Source: Primula veris
Lineage: Eukaryota > Streptophyta > Magnoliopsida > Ericales > Primulaceae
DNA: 64,000 nucleotides
Direction of reading: 5' to 3'
Assembly (NCBI GenBank): GCA_963682055.1
Contig: OY821745.1
Location: forward strand, 9,493,501-9,557,500
Below are positions 48,017 to 58,118 of this stretch, in pieces (the first letter of the stretch is position 1; each line of letters begins with the position of its first letter). Below the pieces are notes generated by a model. The model had not been told where the DNA came from. It made no database searches and was given only the letters and a program-made list of their open reading frames with translations. Both the position numbers and the translations under genes were made by a program.

Positions 48017-50536
48017 TCAGTACGCCTCATCTCGTAGAGGATAAAACTGTGGTGCATAAGTTGACTCGTACCGATCAATCTTGTAAAACGGAGATACAAA
48101 TGTTTCCCAATCAAAATGTTGAGAGGCGCATATGGCATGTACGTGCGAACATGGAATTTTATCACTTTGCCATTTTCCACAATCACATTCAGAAGTAAAC
48201 ACATTCACTACTTGTGTATTTCCTCCCCGAGAGAACCTTGAAGATGTTTTTACCGAATAATTTCCAGTGGGCATATCAAAAACTACAGTGCTGTGTCCGC
48301 TGCGAGACATACGTTTATCAATTTTCTCTTGAATTTTGGGACCAAATCTTATGCCATTGTTTCTCATCGCAACCACAAGATTTCTTCGATCGCAAAAAAG
48401 TTGCACTAATTTATAAAAAATAAGTTGTACAGCAGCTGTGATCGGTAAACAACGAGCACCTTTTAAAACATTATTAAATATTTCGACCATGTTTGTTGTC
48501 ATTGCACCATGCCTTCGACCTCTATCATGTAAATTGGTCCATTTTTGTACAGGTTCATTAAGTAACCATATGTGCGCTGCAGGGTTCATTTTTTCAATTT
48601 CGGACATAATTTTAACCCATTTTTTTTCTTGAAGCTCCCAAATAGCATCTTTTACAATTTTGTGTAAACCAGGTTCTCCTCTAAAGGCCTTTCTAAAATT
48701 TTCATAAAAATGATTTGCACAATATCGGTGAACAAAACCAGGACCTTCCCAAACATTATTAACTGCACTTAAAATACCTGCATGACGATCTGAAACCAAA
48801 CATATGTCTTCTCGGTCTTTAATCACGTAAAACATAAGATTTTGGAGAAAATAGATCCATGCTTCTGAGCTTTCCTCTTCAACGAAACCACAAGCAATAG
48901 GAAATACACGATTATCCGCATCAAAAGTCATTGCTAACAACAACTTTCCTTTGTACTTTCCATACAAGTGGGTTGCGTCAATCCCGATTACAGGTCTACA
49001 ATGTTGGAAAGCCTGAATTACTTGTGGAAACGTAAAAAAAAATTTATCCAGTACCTCGTTGAGAAATTTTCCATTTGTGTCATAAGATGGCTTCGTTGCG
49101 TAATGAGCTATGGTTCCTGGATTGTATTTCTGAATTGCTAGCATAAACTTCGGTAATACACCATATGAACTTTCCCAATTACCAAATATGTTCGCTACCG
49201 CCTTTTGTTTACCTACCCATAATTTCTTGTAGGAAACCACTTTGTTAAAACGCCCTTCCACGATATTCTTAAGTGCCTTGAGGTTAGCCGTGGGATCCTC
49301 TTCAATAGCCTTTTGAATTGTTAATGCAACAAGATTAGCATCAATTTGTGGGTGGTCGTTTGTTACAACCCTATGAACACAAGTATGAGGACCCTGGTAT
49401 TTAGAAACTTCATAAAAGCCGTGCTTTTTCCTATACGATCCTCGAATCCTCCATTTACAACTATTTTCTGATTCCGCAAAATATTTACATCGTACTTCCC
49501 AAAATTCTCCTTTGCTCCTATGTGAGACAAAATGTCGATTTCGTTTGATAGACCATAATTTCATCCCTTTTTTCATCATATCTTGGTCTCTAAAACAAAG
49601 ACCAATAAATGGTTCATCAAACTCGGGATCCCAATTTCCAGGATAAATTACAAATCGTTGTTTTTCCCACTGGTTATACATGTCAAAGGTGCCAGGTTGA
49701 GTAATGTAACTTGACATTGGTTGATGTAGTGGAATTCCATCTGGTATGTGTTCCGGCCATTCAAAACCACCAACTCTATCATTTTCATAACTCATATTCA
49801 GGGGCATTTGAAATGGGGTATCATAACTCCTAGTAGGTAAAGTATTTTGTTGTTCTTCTTCCCCCTCATCGCTCTCATATCCGTCTTCTTCGTCTTCATC
49901 ATCTCCTCTAAAATCAGGATCATCGTCCTCGTTTTCATCTAAATCACCCCATATATATTCATATGAAAAATTTTCTGTCTCCCCAATGTTATCATTTTCT
50001 GCCAATCGCCTAATTGCCTCGGAAGAAGGTGTTGTCGAAATAACATGTGATGTCTTACGAAGGGGGTTTCTCCTTCTCGAGCTACCTGCTTCATCTACGG
50101 GTGTATAAAAAGGATATGTTGTTTCGTTGGGTGCATTAGAATGTGTGGGAATGTCAAGAGATGTATGTGTAAAATATTCGTAATTTTGATATGGGATATG
50201 CAATTGCTCTATTTCGACATATAGCTCAACAAATGTTCTTTCATTTTGATTGGTTAAATCCAACATCGCAGTGACAGTGTCATCATCTTCAATACAAAGT
50301 GGCATGTATTTGAAATGATTAAATGTGGTCGGATATGGAAAACGACAAGTTAATTTCAACCGATTAGAATTTGAAGAGATCCCTATTTTTTCAAACAATT
50401 TTTGCAATAATTGTTCATATCCAATGTTTCTACATACCTTAAAAACTTTTCGATGAGGAATAGTATATGATAAACCTTCTTCGTTATTTTGAACCATTTC
50501 ACCACCCCAAAAACAAAATAATGTAGGAACTACCAT
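48017..50536 (-). CDS. MURA-type Mutator transposase, C-terminally truncated by a stop
   Basis: 839 aa in one exon. Order: a PB1-like N-terminal domain (about residues 20-110), an acidic linker (about 195-230), a MuDR-type DNA-binding domain (about 308-390), the MULE transposase core and a SWIM zinc finger. The catalytic DDE triad is probably D520 (IGIDATHL), D583 (LVSDRH) and E686 (NMVEIFN), with the family's C-x2-H at 606/609. The SWIM finger is CDCGKWQSDKIPCSH (residues 784-798, C-x-C-x9-C-x-H). Start at M14 (MVQNNEE) is as plausible as M1. The stop TGA at 48017-48019 lies where relatives have W and removes a zinc-knuckle tail still readable downstream. The catalytic core is uninterrupted, so the protein may retain some activity. 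Confidence 0.92.
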   Translation of the reverse strand: MVVPTLFCFWGGEMVQNNEEGLSYTIPHRKVFKVCRNIGYEQLLQKLFEKIGISSNSNRLKLTCRFPYPTTFNHFKYMPLCIEDDDTVTAMLDLTNQNERTFVELYVEIEQLHIPYQNYEYFTHTSLDIPTHSNAPNETTYPFYTPVDEAGSSRRRNPLRKTSHVISTTPSSEAIRRLAENDNIGETENFSYEYIWGDLDENEDDDPDFRGDDEDEEDGYESDEGEEEQQNTLPTRSYDTPFQMPLNMSYENDRVGGFEWPEHIPDGIPLHQPMSSYITQPGTFDMYNQWEKQRFVIYPGNWDPEFDEPFIGLCFRDQDMMKKGMKLWSIKRNRHFVSHRSKGEFWEVRCKYFAESENSCKWRIRGSYRKKHGFYEVSKYQGPHTCVHRVVTNDHPQIDANLVALTIQKAIEEDPTANLKALKNIVEGRFNKVVSYKKLWVGKQKAVANIFGNWESSYGVLPKFMLAIQKYNPGTIAHYATKPSYDTNGKFLNEVLDKFFFTFPQVIQAFQHCRPVIGIDATHLYGKYKGKLLLAMTFDADNRVFPIACGFVEEESSEAWIYFLQNLMFYVIKDREDICLVSDRHAGILSAVNNVWEGPGFVHRYCANHFYENFRKAFRGEPGLHKIVKDAIWELQEKKWVKIMSEIEKMNPAAHIWLLNEPVQKWTNLHDRGRRHGAMTTNMVEIFNNVLKGARCLPITAAVQLIFYKLVQLFCDRRNLVVAMRNNGIRFGPKIQEKIDKRMSRSGHSTVVFDMPTGNYSVKTSSRFSRGGNTQVVNVFTSECDCGKWQSDKIPCSHVHAICASQHFDWETFVSPFYKIDRYESTYAPQFYPLRDEAY

Positions 50537-50699
50537 GATCTAAGTAATTTGTGGTTTGTGAGTATGTGGTTTATGGGTTTTTTTGGGGAAGAATGGTATG
50601 AGCTTTGAGCCTGTGGTATTTTGTTTGGAGCTTTGAGTCTCTGGAATTTTGTTTGGTCTCTGGAATTTTGTTTGGTGGAAGATGGTAAGAGATAAGGCA

Positions 50700-50952
50700 A
50701 GTCGGGGTAATATATTAGACTCTATCTCGCTGATTGGAAAAGCGAGATAGAGTAAACTCTATCTCGCTGATCCGAAAAGCGAGATAGATTACACTGTAGA
50801 CTCTATCTCGCTGTTTGGAAAAGCGAGATAGAGTAGACTCTATCTCGCTGATCCAAACAGCGAGATAGAGTAGGCCAAAATTGCAATTTATTGATAAAGT
50901 ATGCTAAAATAGTAATTTCTGCGTGGCAGTGGGCCATTTTAGAAAAAATCTC
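50700..50952 (-). repeat. right terminal inverted repeat of the MULE
   Basis: Inverted partner of 43009-43216. It holds three to four CTCTATCTCGCT..AGCGAGATAGAG hairpins against two on the left, so the right end is longer by an about 70-bp inner block. Confidence 0.85.
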
Positions 50953-50961
50953 ATCTATATG
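50953..50961. repeat. 9-bp target site duplication, right side of the MULE
   Basis: ATCTATATG, identical to 43000-43008. Confidence 0.9.
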
Positions 50962-51356
50962 TACCCCGTTTCACTTTCACAAACTACAACTATGTTTTAA
51001 TATGCAATAATGTCGCATCCCGCCTAAATTCGATCATTTGTCCCTACTCCTTACAAATGCATTTCCTAAAAATTCTTTTGATTTTTTTACCAGGATATTT
51101 CTGGGAATGTATACTACTTACCTTGCACAAACTCACAGAATTGTCGAAATTAAAAGTAACTTATGGTATCGCTCTTTCATTTTGCAAGCCAGGGATCAAA
51201 TTGGGAACATACAACCGATTACCTGACCAGCTGATAAGATAGTCTTTAAATAAAGGCACCTAAATGGTGTAGGCTTGACTGGCTTGTAGGCCTTCTTCGA
51301 TTGTCATACACCATACTTGTCAATGAACATGTTTGATCGGTGCTACAAGTGGTCCA
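50962..51356. other. host DNA between the MULE and the Tat retrotransposon
   Basis: About 0.4 kb with no recognisable gene. The short overlapping frames at 51038-51242 lack known motifs. Confidence 0.5.
51352..51356. repeat. 5-bp target site duplication, left side of the Tat element
   Basis: GTCCA, identical to 63489-63493. Confidence 0.85.
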
Positions 51357-52063
51357 TGGCGAGGGAATGTCAGTGTCTCCTCATCCGGACCGATATCACC
51401 ACGGAAACAAACAAACCGGGGCCCTATATAGTGGATGTCTCACCACCCCGGCTCATCACCCCGGACCTTGATAGACCGGGCTGAACCTATGCCGGCCCAA
51501 AGAAGCGTGTCGAGTACGCTTCCCCAATTAATGCTGCTGCCCCCCTGGGGGACCCTCCTGGCGTTTCATCGACGTGGCCCAATCACAGGTCACCTCCCTG
51601 TGGGCCCCGGTAGAGGACAATACCCTTGTCAGAGTCATAAATGACCTAACGCCGTTGGATCAACATCTTACAGTACAGTGATCCAAGGGCTAATACACCT
51701 CTGATCACACTATAAATACCCCCCACTGATACCACTTAGAGGGGACGCAAAAAGACAGAGAGGAGAGATAAAGCTTAAACAACCCGGACCCCCAGAACAT
51801 TATCTGTACCACTTGATACAACGACCTATAACCGGCCCGGTCCCTTACCCTTAATTATATTCCTACTTTCAGTTAACACCGATACTGACTTGATCGTTGG
51901 AGAGGGAAAACCTGATACCAACCCCGGGCCCCTGTTTGTTCCCTGCGCAGGCACGAAGGTCCCCTCGTCACCGTAGCCAACCTGGCCTAGTCCGGATACC
52001 TCGGAAGATTGGAGCCGACGCGAATTGAGTAAGCCGAGCTTGGGAAGAAAATCAGGCTCGCCA
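51357..52063 (+). repeat. 5' LTR of the Tat element
   Basis: 707 bp from TGGCGAGGGAATGTCAG to ATCAGGCTCGCCA. A TATA box (CTATAAATACCCC) lies at 51710, predicting a transcript start near 51740. Confidence 0.93.
51711..51717 (+). promoter_or_regulatory. TATA box of the 5' LTR
   Basis: TATAAAT in CACACTATAAATACCCC. The matching box in the 3' LTR is at 63137-63143 and could drive transcription into the right flank. Confidence 0.65.
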
Positions 52064-52065
52064 AT

Positions 52066-52083
52066 TGGCGCCGTCTGTGGGAA
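52066..52083 (+). other. primer-binding site of the Tat element
   Basis: TGGCGCCGTCTGTGGGAA starts two bases after the 5' LTR. TGG pairs with the CCA end of a tRNA; the exact tRNA was not determined. Confidence 0.75.
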
Positions 52084-52125
52084 ACCTACACGCGTTAGCT
52101 TCGACTCCCCGTCTTTAAAGGAAAC

Positions 52126-55100
52126 ATGTCTGGCAATAACCCATTTGACACCCCGTCGTCTCGGCCTCCCCCCGTCTATGGGATGCCGAGGACGCTTTCC
52201 TTTGATGAGACTCCTAGAACCGCATCCATAAGGGAGCCCGCTCCCTTGATCGCGATAGCTCCCGCACCTCGATCGCGGGCCGAGCTAACAGAGATGATGA
52301 TCGATATCCACCAAAAAGAGCTCATCGCTCTAGCAGCCCAGAAGGCCTTGATAGCCTCGTTGATGGCGCCAGAGCCCGAGCCAGTTCAGGGCGCAAGCCA
52401 AGACAAATCAGTCCCTATCCCCGTTAAAAGCGTCATGTCCAGGCTGGGACCCCTCCGACGACCCCCCCTAGAGACTCCCAGAGAGCCAGCTAGGGGTGCG
52501 GAGTCGGAGCATTCCCACGAAGGAAACTCTCGTCACAATAACGAGCGAAGTATACATTCTCGGCTCCGTTGCCAGGAAGACAGTCGGGACTCACGACCGG
52601 AATCTAGTCATGCCCGAACTGATAAGTCTCCTCGGACATGGAGACGTGGCCGCCGCGGACGGCACGATGCAGCCGGTGAGGCAGCACTGAAAATTGTGGC
52701 CTCGACCCGTAGCACCCCGTTCTCGGACGAAATTGAATACAGTACTCCCCCCCGAAACTTCGTTGCCCCTATCCTCCAGACCTTCAACGCGGACTCTGAC
52801 CCGGAAGCTCATCTCCGACACTATCGATACCAGATGAACCATTGGTCACACCTTGACCAATTAATGTGTAGGTGCTTTCCGGCCAGTCTGGGAAGGCTCG
52901 CTAGTAAATGGTTCCAGTCCCTGCCCGTCAACTCCATCCACTGTTGGGACGACCTAGCATACGATTTCGCACACCGGTTCATAAACTTGAAAGAGAGAGC
53001 CGCCCAACCGGAGCAACTCTACCAAGTGAGGGTCCAGGCCAAAGAGACCCTCGAGAATTATGATAGTCGGTTTTGGCTGAAGCATGCAGAATGCGCGGAC
53101 TGTCCCGACTCCACCGCCATAGCTGCCTTCAGGCAAAACATGGTAGTCGGGAGCAGGATCCGAAACGAGATGATTGCGACCCCACCCAACTCTGTTCCTC
53201 AACTCAGGTCCCTCATAAAACAGCATATCGACATAGAGAAGGACATGAGGTCAGCTGGGGCAACACGTTCAGTAGCCCTTATCGACCAGCCAAGGGATCG
53301 GTTCGTCGCGACGAGCCCTCGAAGAAACCAGCCCATAGCGGAAAGGATGGAGCGGCCACGAATGGGAAGAAACCCGCAACCGGCCCCTAAAAGAAGAAAA
53401 GAGGATCCCCGACCGGGGCATCAAACCCCAACCGCCTCAGGGTCGGGCACTGCCTATTCCACCACCTTTCGCCTACCTCTCGTCGACCTTCTTAACAAGA
53501 TTGAGAACGAGCCTTTCTTCTCTTGGCCTCTCCCACTACGGAATGAGCCGGCCCAAGGGCCTAACGACAAAATATGTGAATACCACAGGGGTCGAGGCCA
53601 TCACACCAACGAGTGCCATGGCCTGAACGCCAGGCTCGAGGGATGGGTCCGGGATGGCCTGATGGATAAATATGTCAAATCACGGAGGGAGTCCGATCGA
53701 GATGGAGAAGGGGTTGATGAGAGGCAGCGGGACCTCCCTCCACCGGTGATGATCTATCATGCCATTCACTCTGGGCCGAAAAGGTCTAGCCAGAATGGGG
53801 CAGAAAGGACCTCAGCACGGGAAGCAGCGATGAAGCAGCGCGTCTGCCTCGCAGAAAGCTCCAGCCCCCGGAAAAAGTATAAGCGCGATGCCAAACCGGA
53901 TGTAAGCTTCACTGACTTCGACCTGGTGGGGGTGGACGTGCCCCACACTGATGCCCTCGTTATCTCGGCACAGATAGGCCTTTGCGCAGTAGGACGGATC
54001 CTCGTTGATCAAGGAGTGTCGGTCAATATACTCTTTGAAGACCTCTTTCGAAAGATGGGACTCAAAGAGGAACAGTTGGAAACCGACGTCCCTCCCCTGT
54101 ACGGATTCAACTCGGAGGCGGTCCAGCCCAAAGGAAACATAACCGTGCTTGTGAAAACGGGTACAAAAGTAATGGGCGTAGAGTTCACGGTGGTGAATGT
54201 CCCCTCTGTTTACAACGTGATATTGGGGCGCCCGTGGCTCCATGGAATAGATGGAGTCTCCTCCACCTTACACCAAAAGGTTAAGTACCCAACTGATTCT
54301 GGTGTGGAAACCATCTCGGGAAATCAGAAAGTCTCACGCAGCTGTGCCATGGCCGTGTATTCCGGCAAAAAGATGGTGCCGGCCCAAAGTGCCATGAACA
54401 TCGAGGCAGAGGACCCTAAGCTGCTGAGAGAACTAAACAAAAAGATGGGGCCTGAGGCCGAAGACAAGGTGGAGGAGGGACTGCTGAAAATCCAAATCCC
54501 GGGGTATGACGAGGACCACTTTTTTATGGTGGGGGCAAAACTTACCAAACCTGAGGTCACCGACCTCGTCGAACTCCTTCTCCAACACCTCGACAATTTT
54601 GCATGGGGTCCAAGCGAGATGCCAGGCATCAGTTCCGACCTCGCCTGCCACCAATTAAACGTCAACCCGGATGCCAAGCCCGTGATGCAAAAGGGGCGCC
54701 GTGTCAGTCCAGAGCATGCCGATGCCATAAACGAGGAAGTAGAGAAGCTTCTGCTGGCCGGGGCCATCAGGGAGATTTATTACCCCAGATGGCTCGCCAA
54801 TCCCGTAGTGGTCCCCAAAAAGAACGGGAAGCTGAGGGTGTGCATCGATTACACGAGCCTCAACCGAGCCTGTCCCAAAGATCCTTTCCCCTTGCCCAAA
54901 ATCGATCAAATAGTGGACTCTACAGCCGGGGCCGCCAGAATGAGCTTCCTGGATGCCTGCTCCGGCTATCATCAAATACCCATGTCGGAGGCCGACCAAG
55001 AAAAAACTGCCTTCATCACCCCAAGGGGAAATTACTGCTACCAAGTGATGCCCTTTGGGCTCAAGAACGCCGGGGCTACCTATCAGAGGATGGTCACCAA

Positions 55101-57702
55101 GATATTCGCTAAGAACATAGGCCGAACCATGGAAGTCTATATTGACGACATGGTGGTAAAAAGCACCCAAGAGGAGCACCACCTATCCGACCTGATAGAG
55201 GAGTTCGAAACAATACGAAGGCATGACCTGAAGCTGAACGCCTCTAAATGTGCCTTCGGAGTAGGTGCTGGCAAATTCCTAGGGTTCATGGTGACCCACC
55301 GCGGCATAGAGGCGAACCCGTCCCAGATCTCTGCCTTGAAGAATTTGAAAACACCTGAGAAGAGGAAGGATATACAAAAGCTAGCCGGGATGGACGCCGC
55401 CCTAAACCGATTTATTGCCCGGTTCGGGGACCGATGCAAACCGTTCTTTACGGCCTTAAAAGCTCAGAAGAAATTCGAATGGACCGATGAATGCCGGCGT
55501 GCGTTCACCGAGCTGGCGGACTACCTCGGAAGTCCGCCCCTTCTAACCAAGCCGGACCCAGGCGATGTCCTTACCCTATACCTGGCCGTGTCTGAGATAG
55601 CCGTCAGCGCCGTCCTCATCAAGGAACTCGACAGGGAGCAAAGGCCTATCTATTACGTGAGCAAAACTCTCCTCGATGCCGAGGCTAGGTATATGCCTTT
55701 GGAAAAACTCGTCCTAGCCCTCGTCGTGGCCTCACGAAAACTTGCTCACTATTTCTCTGCACACAGCATTGTGGTCTATACTGACCAGCCTGTGCGAGAA
55801 ATACTCCAAAAGGGGGATCTCTCTCGACGAATGATGAAGTGGGCCTGCCACTTGAACGCCTACGACATCAGCTATGCGCCGCGAACGTCCGTCAAGGGAC
55901 AGGCCCTGGCCGACTTCGTGGCAGAATTCACTGGGACGACTCAATGCCCCGACATCACAGGTTGTGCCCCCGAGACCTGGACCTTGCACGCGGATGGAGC
56001 CGCCAATAAGAAAGGGTCCGGCCTCGGCGTCGTACTCCGATCTCCACAAGGGGAAGTGATTGAGAAGTCAATCCAACTTGGCTTCAGAGCCACCAATAAC
56101 GAGGCCGAATATGAGGCCGTTATCGCCGGCTTAAAAATGGCCCGAAGCCTCGGAATCAAAAAGATACTGGTGCATACGGACTCTCAATTAGTCAGCAGCC
56201 AGATCAGTGGTGAATTTCAGACGAAGGACGACAGAATGGCCAGCTACGTGGCTATCGCTTCCAGAATACTCCAAAGCTTCGAATGTCAAGAAATCGTCAA
56301 CATCAACAGAAACGAGAACACCCACGCCGATGCACTAGCGACCCTAGCCTCGGTCATGAGTGATAAAAAAGAGAGAGTCATCACCATAGAATATGTCCCT
56401 TCGCCTAGCATCGAGGCTAGGGCAACAATTAACATGGTGACTGACCTCCCGCCGGAGCCAAGCTGGATGGACCCCATAATCGAATACCATCGCTCCGGTG
56501 ATCTTCCCAATGACAAGAAAGAGGCCGAGAAAATAAGAAGAACGACACTGGGATTCTGGATAGCTCCCAACGACAAGCTCTATAAAAGATCGTTATATGG
56601 CCCCTACTTACTCTGCGTCCACCCCGACATGGTAATAAGGGTCATGGAGGAAATTCACGAAGGAACGTGTGGGAGCCATACCGGGGGCAGATCGCTGGCC
56701 AACCGAGCCTTGACCCACGGATATTGGTGGCCCCTCATGCAGGATGCCAAAGCTTTCGTACTCAGGTGCGAGAAGTGTCAGAAGTACGCACCCATACCCC
56801 ATGCCCCGGCGCAAAAAATGAGCAGCGTGACCTCGCCCTGGCCCTTTGCGCAGTGGGGCATGGATATCGTCGGACCATTCTCCGTGGCCCCGGGGGGGAA
56901 GAAGTTCCTCCTCATGGTCACCGATTACTTCTCAAAGTGGGTGGAGGCCGTGGCCTTAGCGAAAATCACAGAGGCCGAAGTGATACGTTTCCTCTGGAGA
57001 GACGTGATCACCAGATTCGGAATCCCCTACTCAATCGTCGCGGACAATGGGGGACAGTTCACCGGGGTCAAATTAAAAGCGATGTATGCAAAGTATCACA
57101 TCAAGAACTACTATTCGACCCCATCGTACCCCCAATGCAACGGACAAGCCGAGGTGTCAAATAAGACCGTGCTCGACGGAATCAAGAAGAGGCTAGACGA
57201 GTCCAAAGGACAATGGGCCGCAGAACTGTATCACGTCCTATGGGCCTACCGAACGACGAGAAGACGGGGCACTCAACAGACACCCTATAGCCTCACTTAC
57301 GGAATGGAGGCCATCATCCCGTTAGAAATCGGGCTTCCCTCTCTGAGGACGGACATTGTGGAAAACGGGCTTAACGAAAAGATGATGGGGCTCGAGCTGG
57401 ACTACTTCGAAGAAAGAAGGGAGGTTGCGGCCATCCTAAACGCCGAATATAAAAACGAGCTGGGGCGTTCTTATAACAAAAGAGTGAACGCCAGACGTTT
57501 CCAAGACGAAGACCTCGTGTTACGAAGAGTAAACAACAACACCAGGATACAGTCCGACGGCAAGCTAGGCCCCAATTGGGAAGGCCCCTATCGAATCCTC
57601 GGTGCAGTAGGGAACGGGGCCTACCTGTTGGGTCGTCTTCCCAACGACGTTCCGATGGACCGATCTTGGAACGTCAACAACCTAAGGAAGTACTACCAGT
57701 AG
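52126..57702 (+). CDS. gag-pol polyprotein of the Tat element, intact frame
   Basis: 1,858 aa without a stop or frameshift. The gag core is about residues 205-380 (HLRHYRYQMNHWS, W-rich), followed by a variant knuckle CEYHRGRGHHTNEC near 490. The protease active-site region reads LVDQGVSVNIL (D628), a DxG variant. Reverse transcriptase carries YIDD at 1005-1008. A first RNase H is followed by a second, plant Tat-type RNase H with D1290 (HADGAA), E1326 (NNEAEYEA) and D1352 (HTDSQL). The integrase has an HHCC-like zinc region (HTGGRS..C.KCQKYA) and the DD35E triad D1580, D1640 and E1676. There is no envelope-like frame. Gag and pol are fused in one frame, so relative dosage must be set by other means. 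Confidence 0.95.
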   Translation: MSGNNPFDTPSSRPPPVYGMPRTLSFDETPRTASIREPAPLIAIAPAPRSRAELTEMMIDIHQKELIALAAQKALIASLMAPEPEPVQGASQDKSVPIPVKSVMSRLGPLRRPPLETPREPARGAESEHSHEGNSRHNNERSIHSRLRCQEDSRDSRPESSHARTDKSPRTWRRGRRGRHDAAGEAALKIVASTRSTPFSDEIEYSTPPRNFVAPILQTFNADSDPEAHLRHYRYQMNHWSHLDQLMCRCFPASLGRLASKWFQSLPVNSIHCWDDLAYDFAHRFINLKERAAQPEQLYQVRVQAKETLENYDSRFWLKHAECADCPDSTAIAAFRQNMVVGSRIRNEMIATPPNSVPQLRSLIKQHIDIEKDMRSAGATRSVALIDQPRDRFVATSPRRNQPIAERMERPRMGRNPQPAPKRRKEDPRPGHQTPTASGSGTAYSTTFRLPLVDLLNKIENEPFFSWPLPLRNEPAQGPNDKICEYHRGRGHHTNECHGLNARLEGWVRDGLMDKYVKSRRESDRDGEGVDERQRDLPPPVMIYHAIHSGPKRSSQNGAERTSAREAAMKQRVCLAESSSPRKKYKRDAKPDVSFTDFDLVGVDVPHTDALVISAQIGLCAVGRILVDQGVSVNILFEDLFRKMGLKEEQLETDVPPLYGFNSEAVQPKGNITVLVKTGTKVMGVEFTVVNVPSVYNVILGRPWLHGIDGVSSTLHQKVKYPTDSGVETISGNQKVSRSCAMAVYSGKKMVPAQSAMNIEAEDPKLLRELNKKMGPEAEDKVEEGLLKIQIPGYDEDHFFMVGAKLTKPEVTDLVELLLQHLDNFAWGPSEMPGISSDLACHQLNVNPDAKPVMQKGRRVSPEHADAINEEVEKLLLAGAIREIYYPRWLANPVVVPKKNGKLRVCIDYTSLNRACPKDPFPLPKIDQIVDSTAGAARMSFLDACSGYHQIPMSEADQEKTAFITPRGNYCYQVMPFGLKNAGATYQRMVTKIFAKNIGRTMEVYIDDMVVKSTQEEHHLSDLIEEFETIRRHDLKLNASKCAFGVGAGKFLGFMVTHRGIEANPSQISALKNLKTPEKRKDIQKLAGMDAALNRFIARFGDRCKPFFTALKAQKKFEWTDECRRAFTELADYLGSPPLLTKPDPGDVLTLYLAVSEIAVSAVLIKELDREQRPIYYVSKTLLDAEARYMPLEKLVLALVVASRKLAHYFSAHSIVVYTDQPVREILQKGDLSRRMMKWACHLNAYDISYAPRTSVKGQALADFVAEFTGTTQCPDITGCAPETWTLHADGAANKKGSGLGVVLRSPQGEVIEKSIQLGFRATNNEAEYEAVIAGLKMARSLGIKKILVHTDSQLVSSQISGEFQTKDDRMASYVAIASRILQSFECQEIVNINRNENTHADALATLASVMSDKKERVITIEYVPSPSIEARATINMVTDLPPEPSWMDPIIEYHRSGDLPNDKKEAEKIRRTTLGFWIAPNDKLYKRSLYGPYLLCVHPDMVIRVMEEIHEGTCGSHTGGRSLANRALTHGYWWPLMQDAKAFVLRCEKCQKYAPIPHAPAQKMSSVTSPWPFAQWGMDIVGPFSVAPGGKKFLLMVTDYFSKWVEAVALAKITEAEVIRFLWRDVITRFGIPYSIVADNGGQFTGVKLKAMYAKYHIKNYYSTPSYPQCNGQAEVSNKTVLDGIKKRLDESKGQWAAELYHVLWAYRTTRRRGTQQTPYSLTYGMEAIIPLEIGLPSLRTDIVENGLNEKMMGLELDYFEERREVAAILNAEYKNELGRSYNKRVNARRFQDEDLVLRRVNNNTRIQSDGKLGPNWEGPYRILGAVGNGAYLLGRLPNDVPMDRSWNVNNLRKYYQ

Positions 57703-57785
57703 GGCTCGGCCTTTATGACTTTGTGTAAATAAGAATGTGGTGTAAATTTATGCCTGTGGGCTTTATAAATAAAAACTGCTGTTAT

Positions 57786-58118
57786 TTCAGTTCATTTGAA
57801 TTTTCTCTAAGTGTTTCAGAACACGAGCCTATACGGCACCCCGGTTCATATTTACTTGAATTTTTCAGTTCATTTAAATTTTCTATGTGTTTCAGAACAC
57901 AAGCCTATACGGCACCCCGGTTCATATTTACTTGAATTTTTCAGTTCATTTAAATTTTCTATGTGTTTCAGAACACGAGCCTATACGGCACCCCGGTTCA
58001 TATTTACTTGAATTTTTCAGTTCATCTAAATTTTCTAAGTGTTTCAGAACACGAGCCTATACGGCACCCCGGTTCATATTTACTTGAATTTTTCAGTTCA
58101 TTTAAATTTTCTATGTGT
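57786..58118 (+). repeat. 76-bp tandem array in the 3' region of the Tat element
   Basis: A little over four units containing GTGTTTCAGAACACGAGCCT and CGGTTCATATTTACTTGAAT, starting 84 bp after the pol stop. The plus-strand frames here are by-products of the repeat; because 76 is not a multiple of three, the same peptide pattern appears in shifted frames. Tandem repeats in this part of Tat elements are known and can seed satellites. Confidence 0.9.

Larger units (their letters stand above)
43009..50952. mobile_element. complete-ended Mutator-like element carrying a transposase and a plant mobile domain gene
   Basis: A 7,944-bp element bounded by long TIRs that start GAGATTTTTTCTAAAATGGC on both sides and by the exact 9-bp duplication ATCTATATG. 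It carries a MURA-type transposase (48017-50536, minus) and a decayed PMD gene (44758-47197, plus), tail to tail. The first about 160 bp of the two TIRs differ at about three positions by hand count, so the insertion is recent. Both genes carry disabling changes, so this copy may now depend on another element for movement. Confidence 0.93.

Noticed and set aside
54324..55439. Several minus-strand frames opposite gag-pol
   Set aside because: Shadows of a long GC-rich gene; no family motifs.
57786..58118. CRISPR-like appearance of regularly spaced repeats
   Set aside because: The units are fully tandem with no variable spacers, and the setting is a plant retrotransposon.
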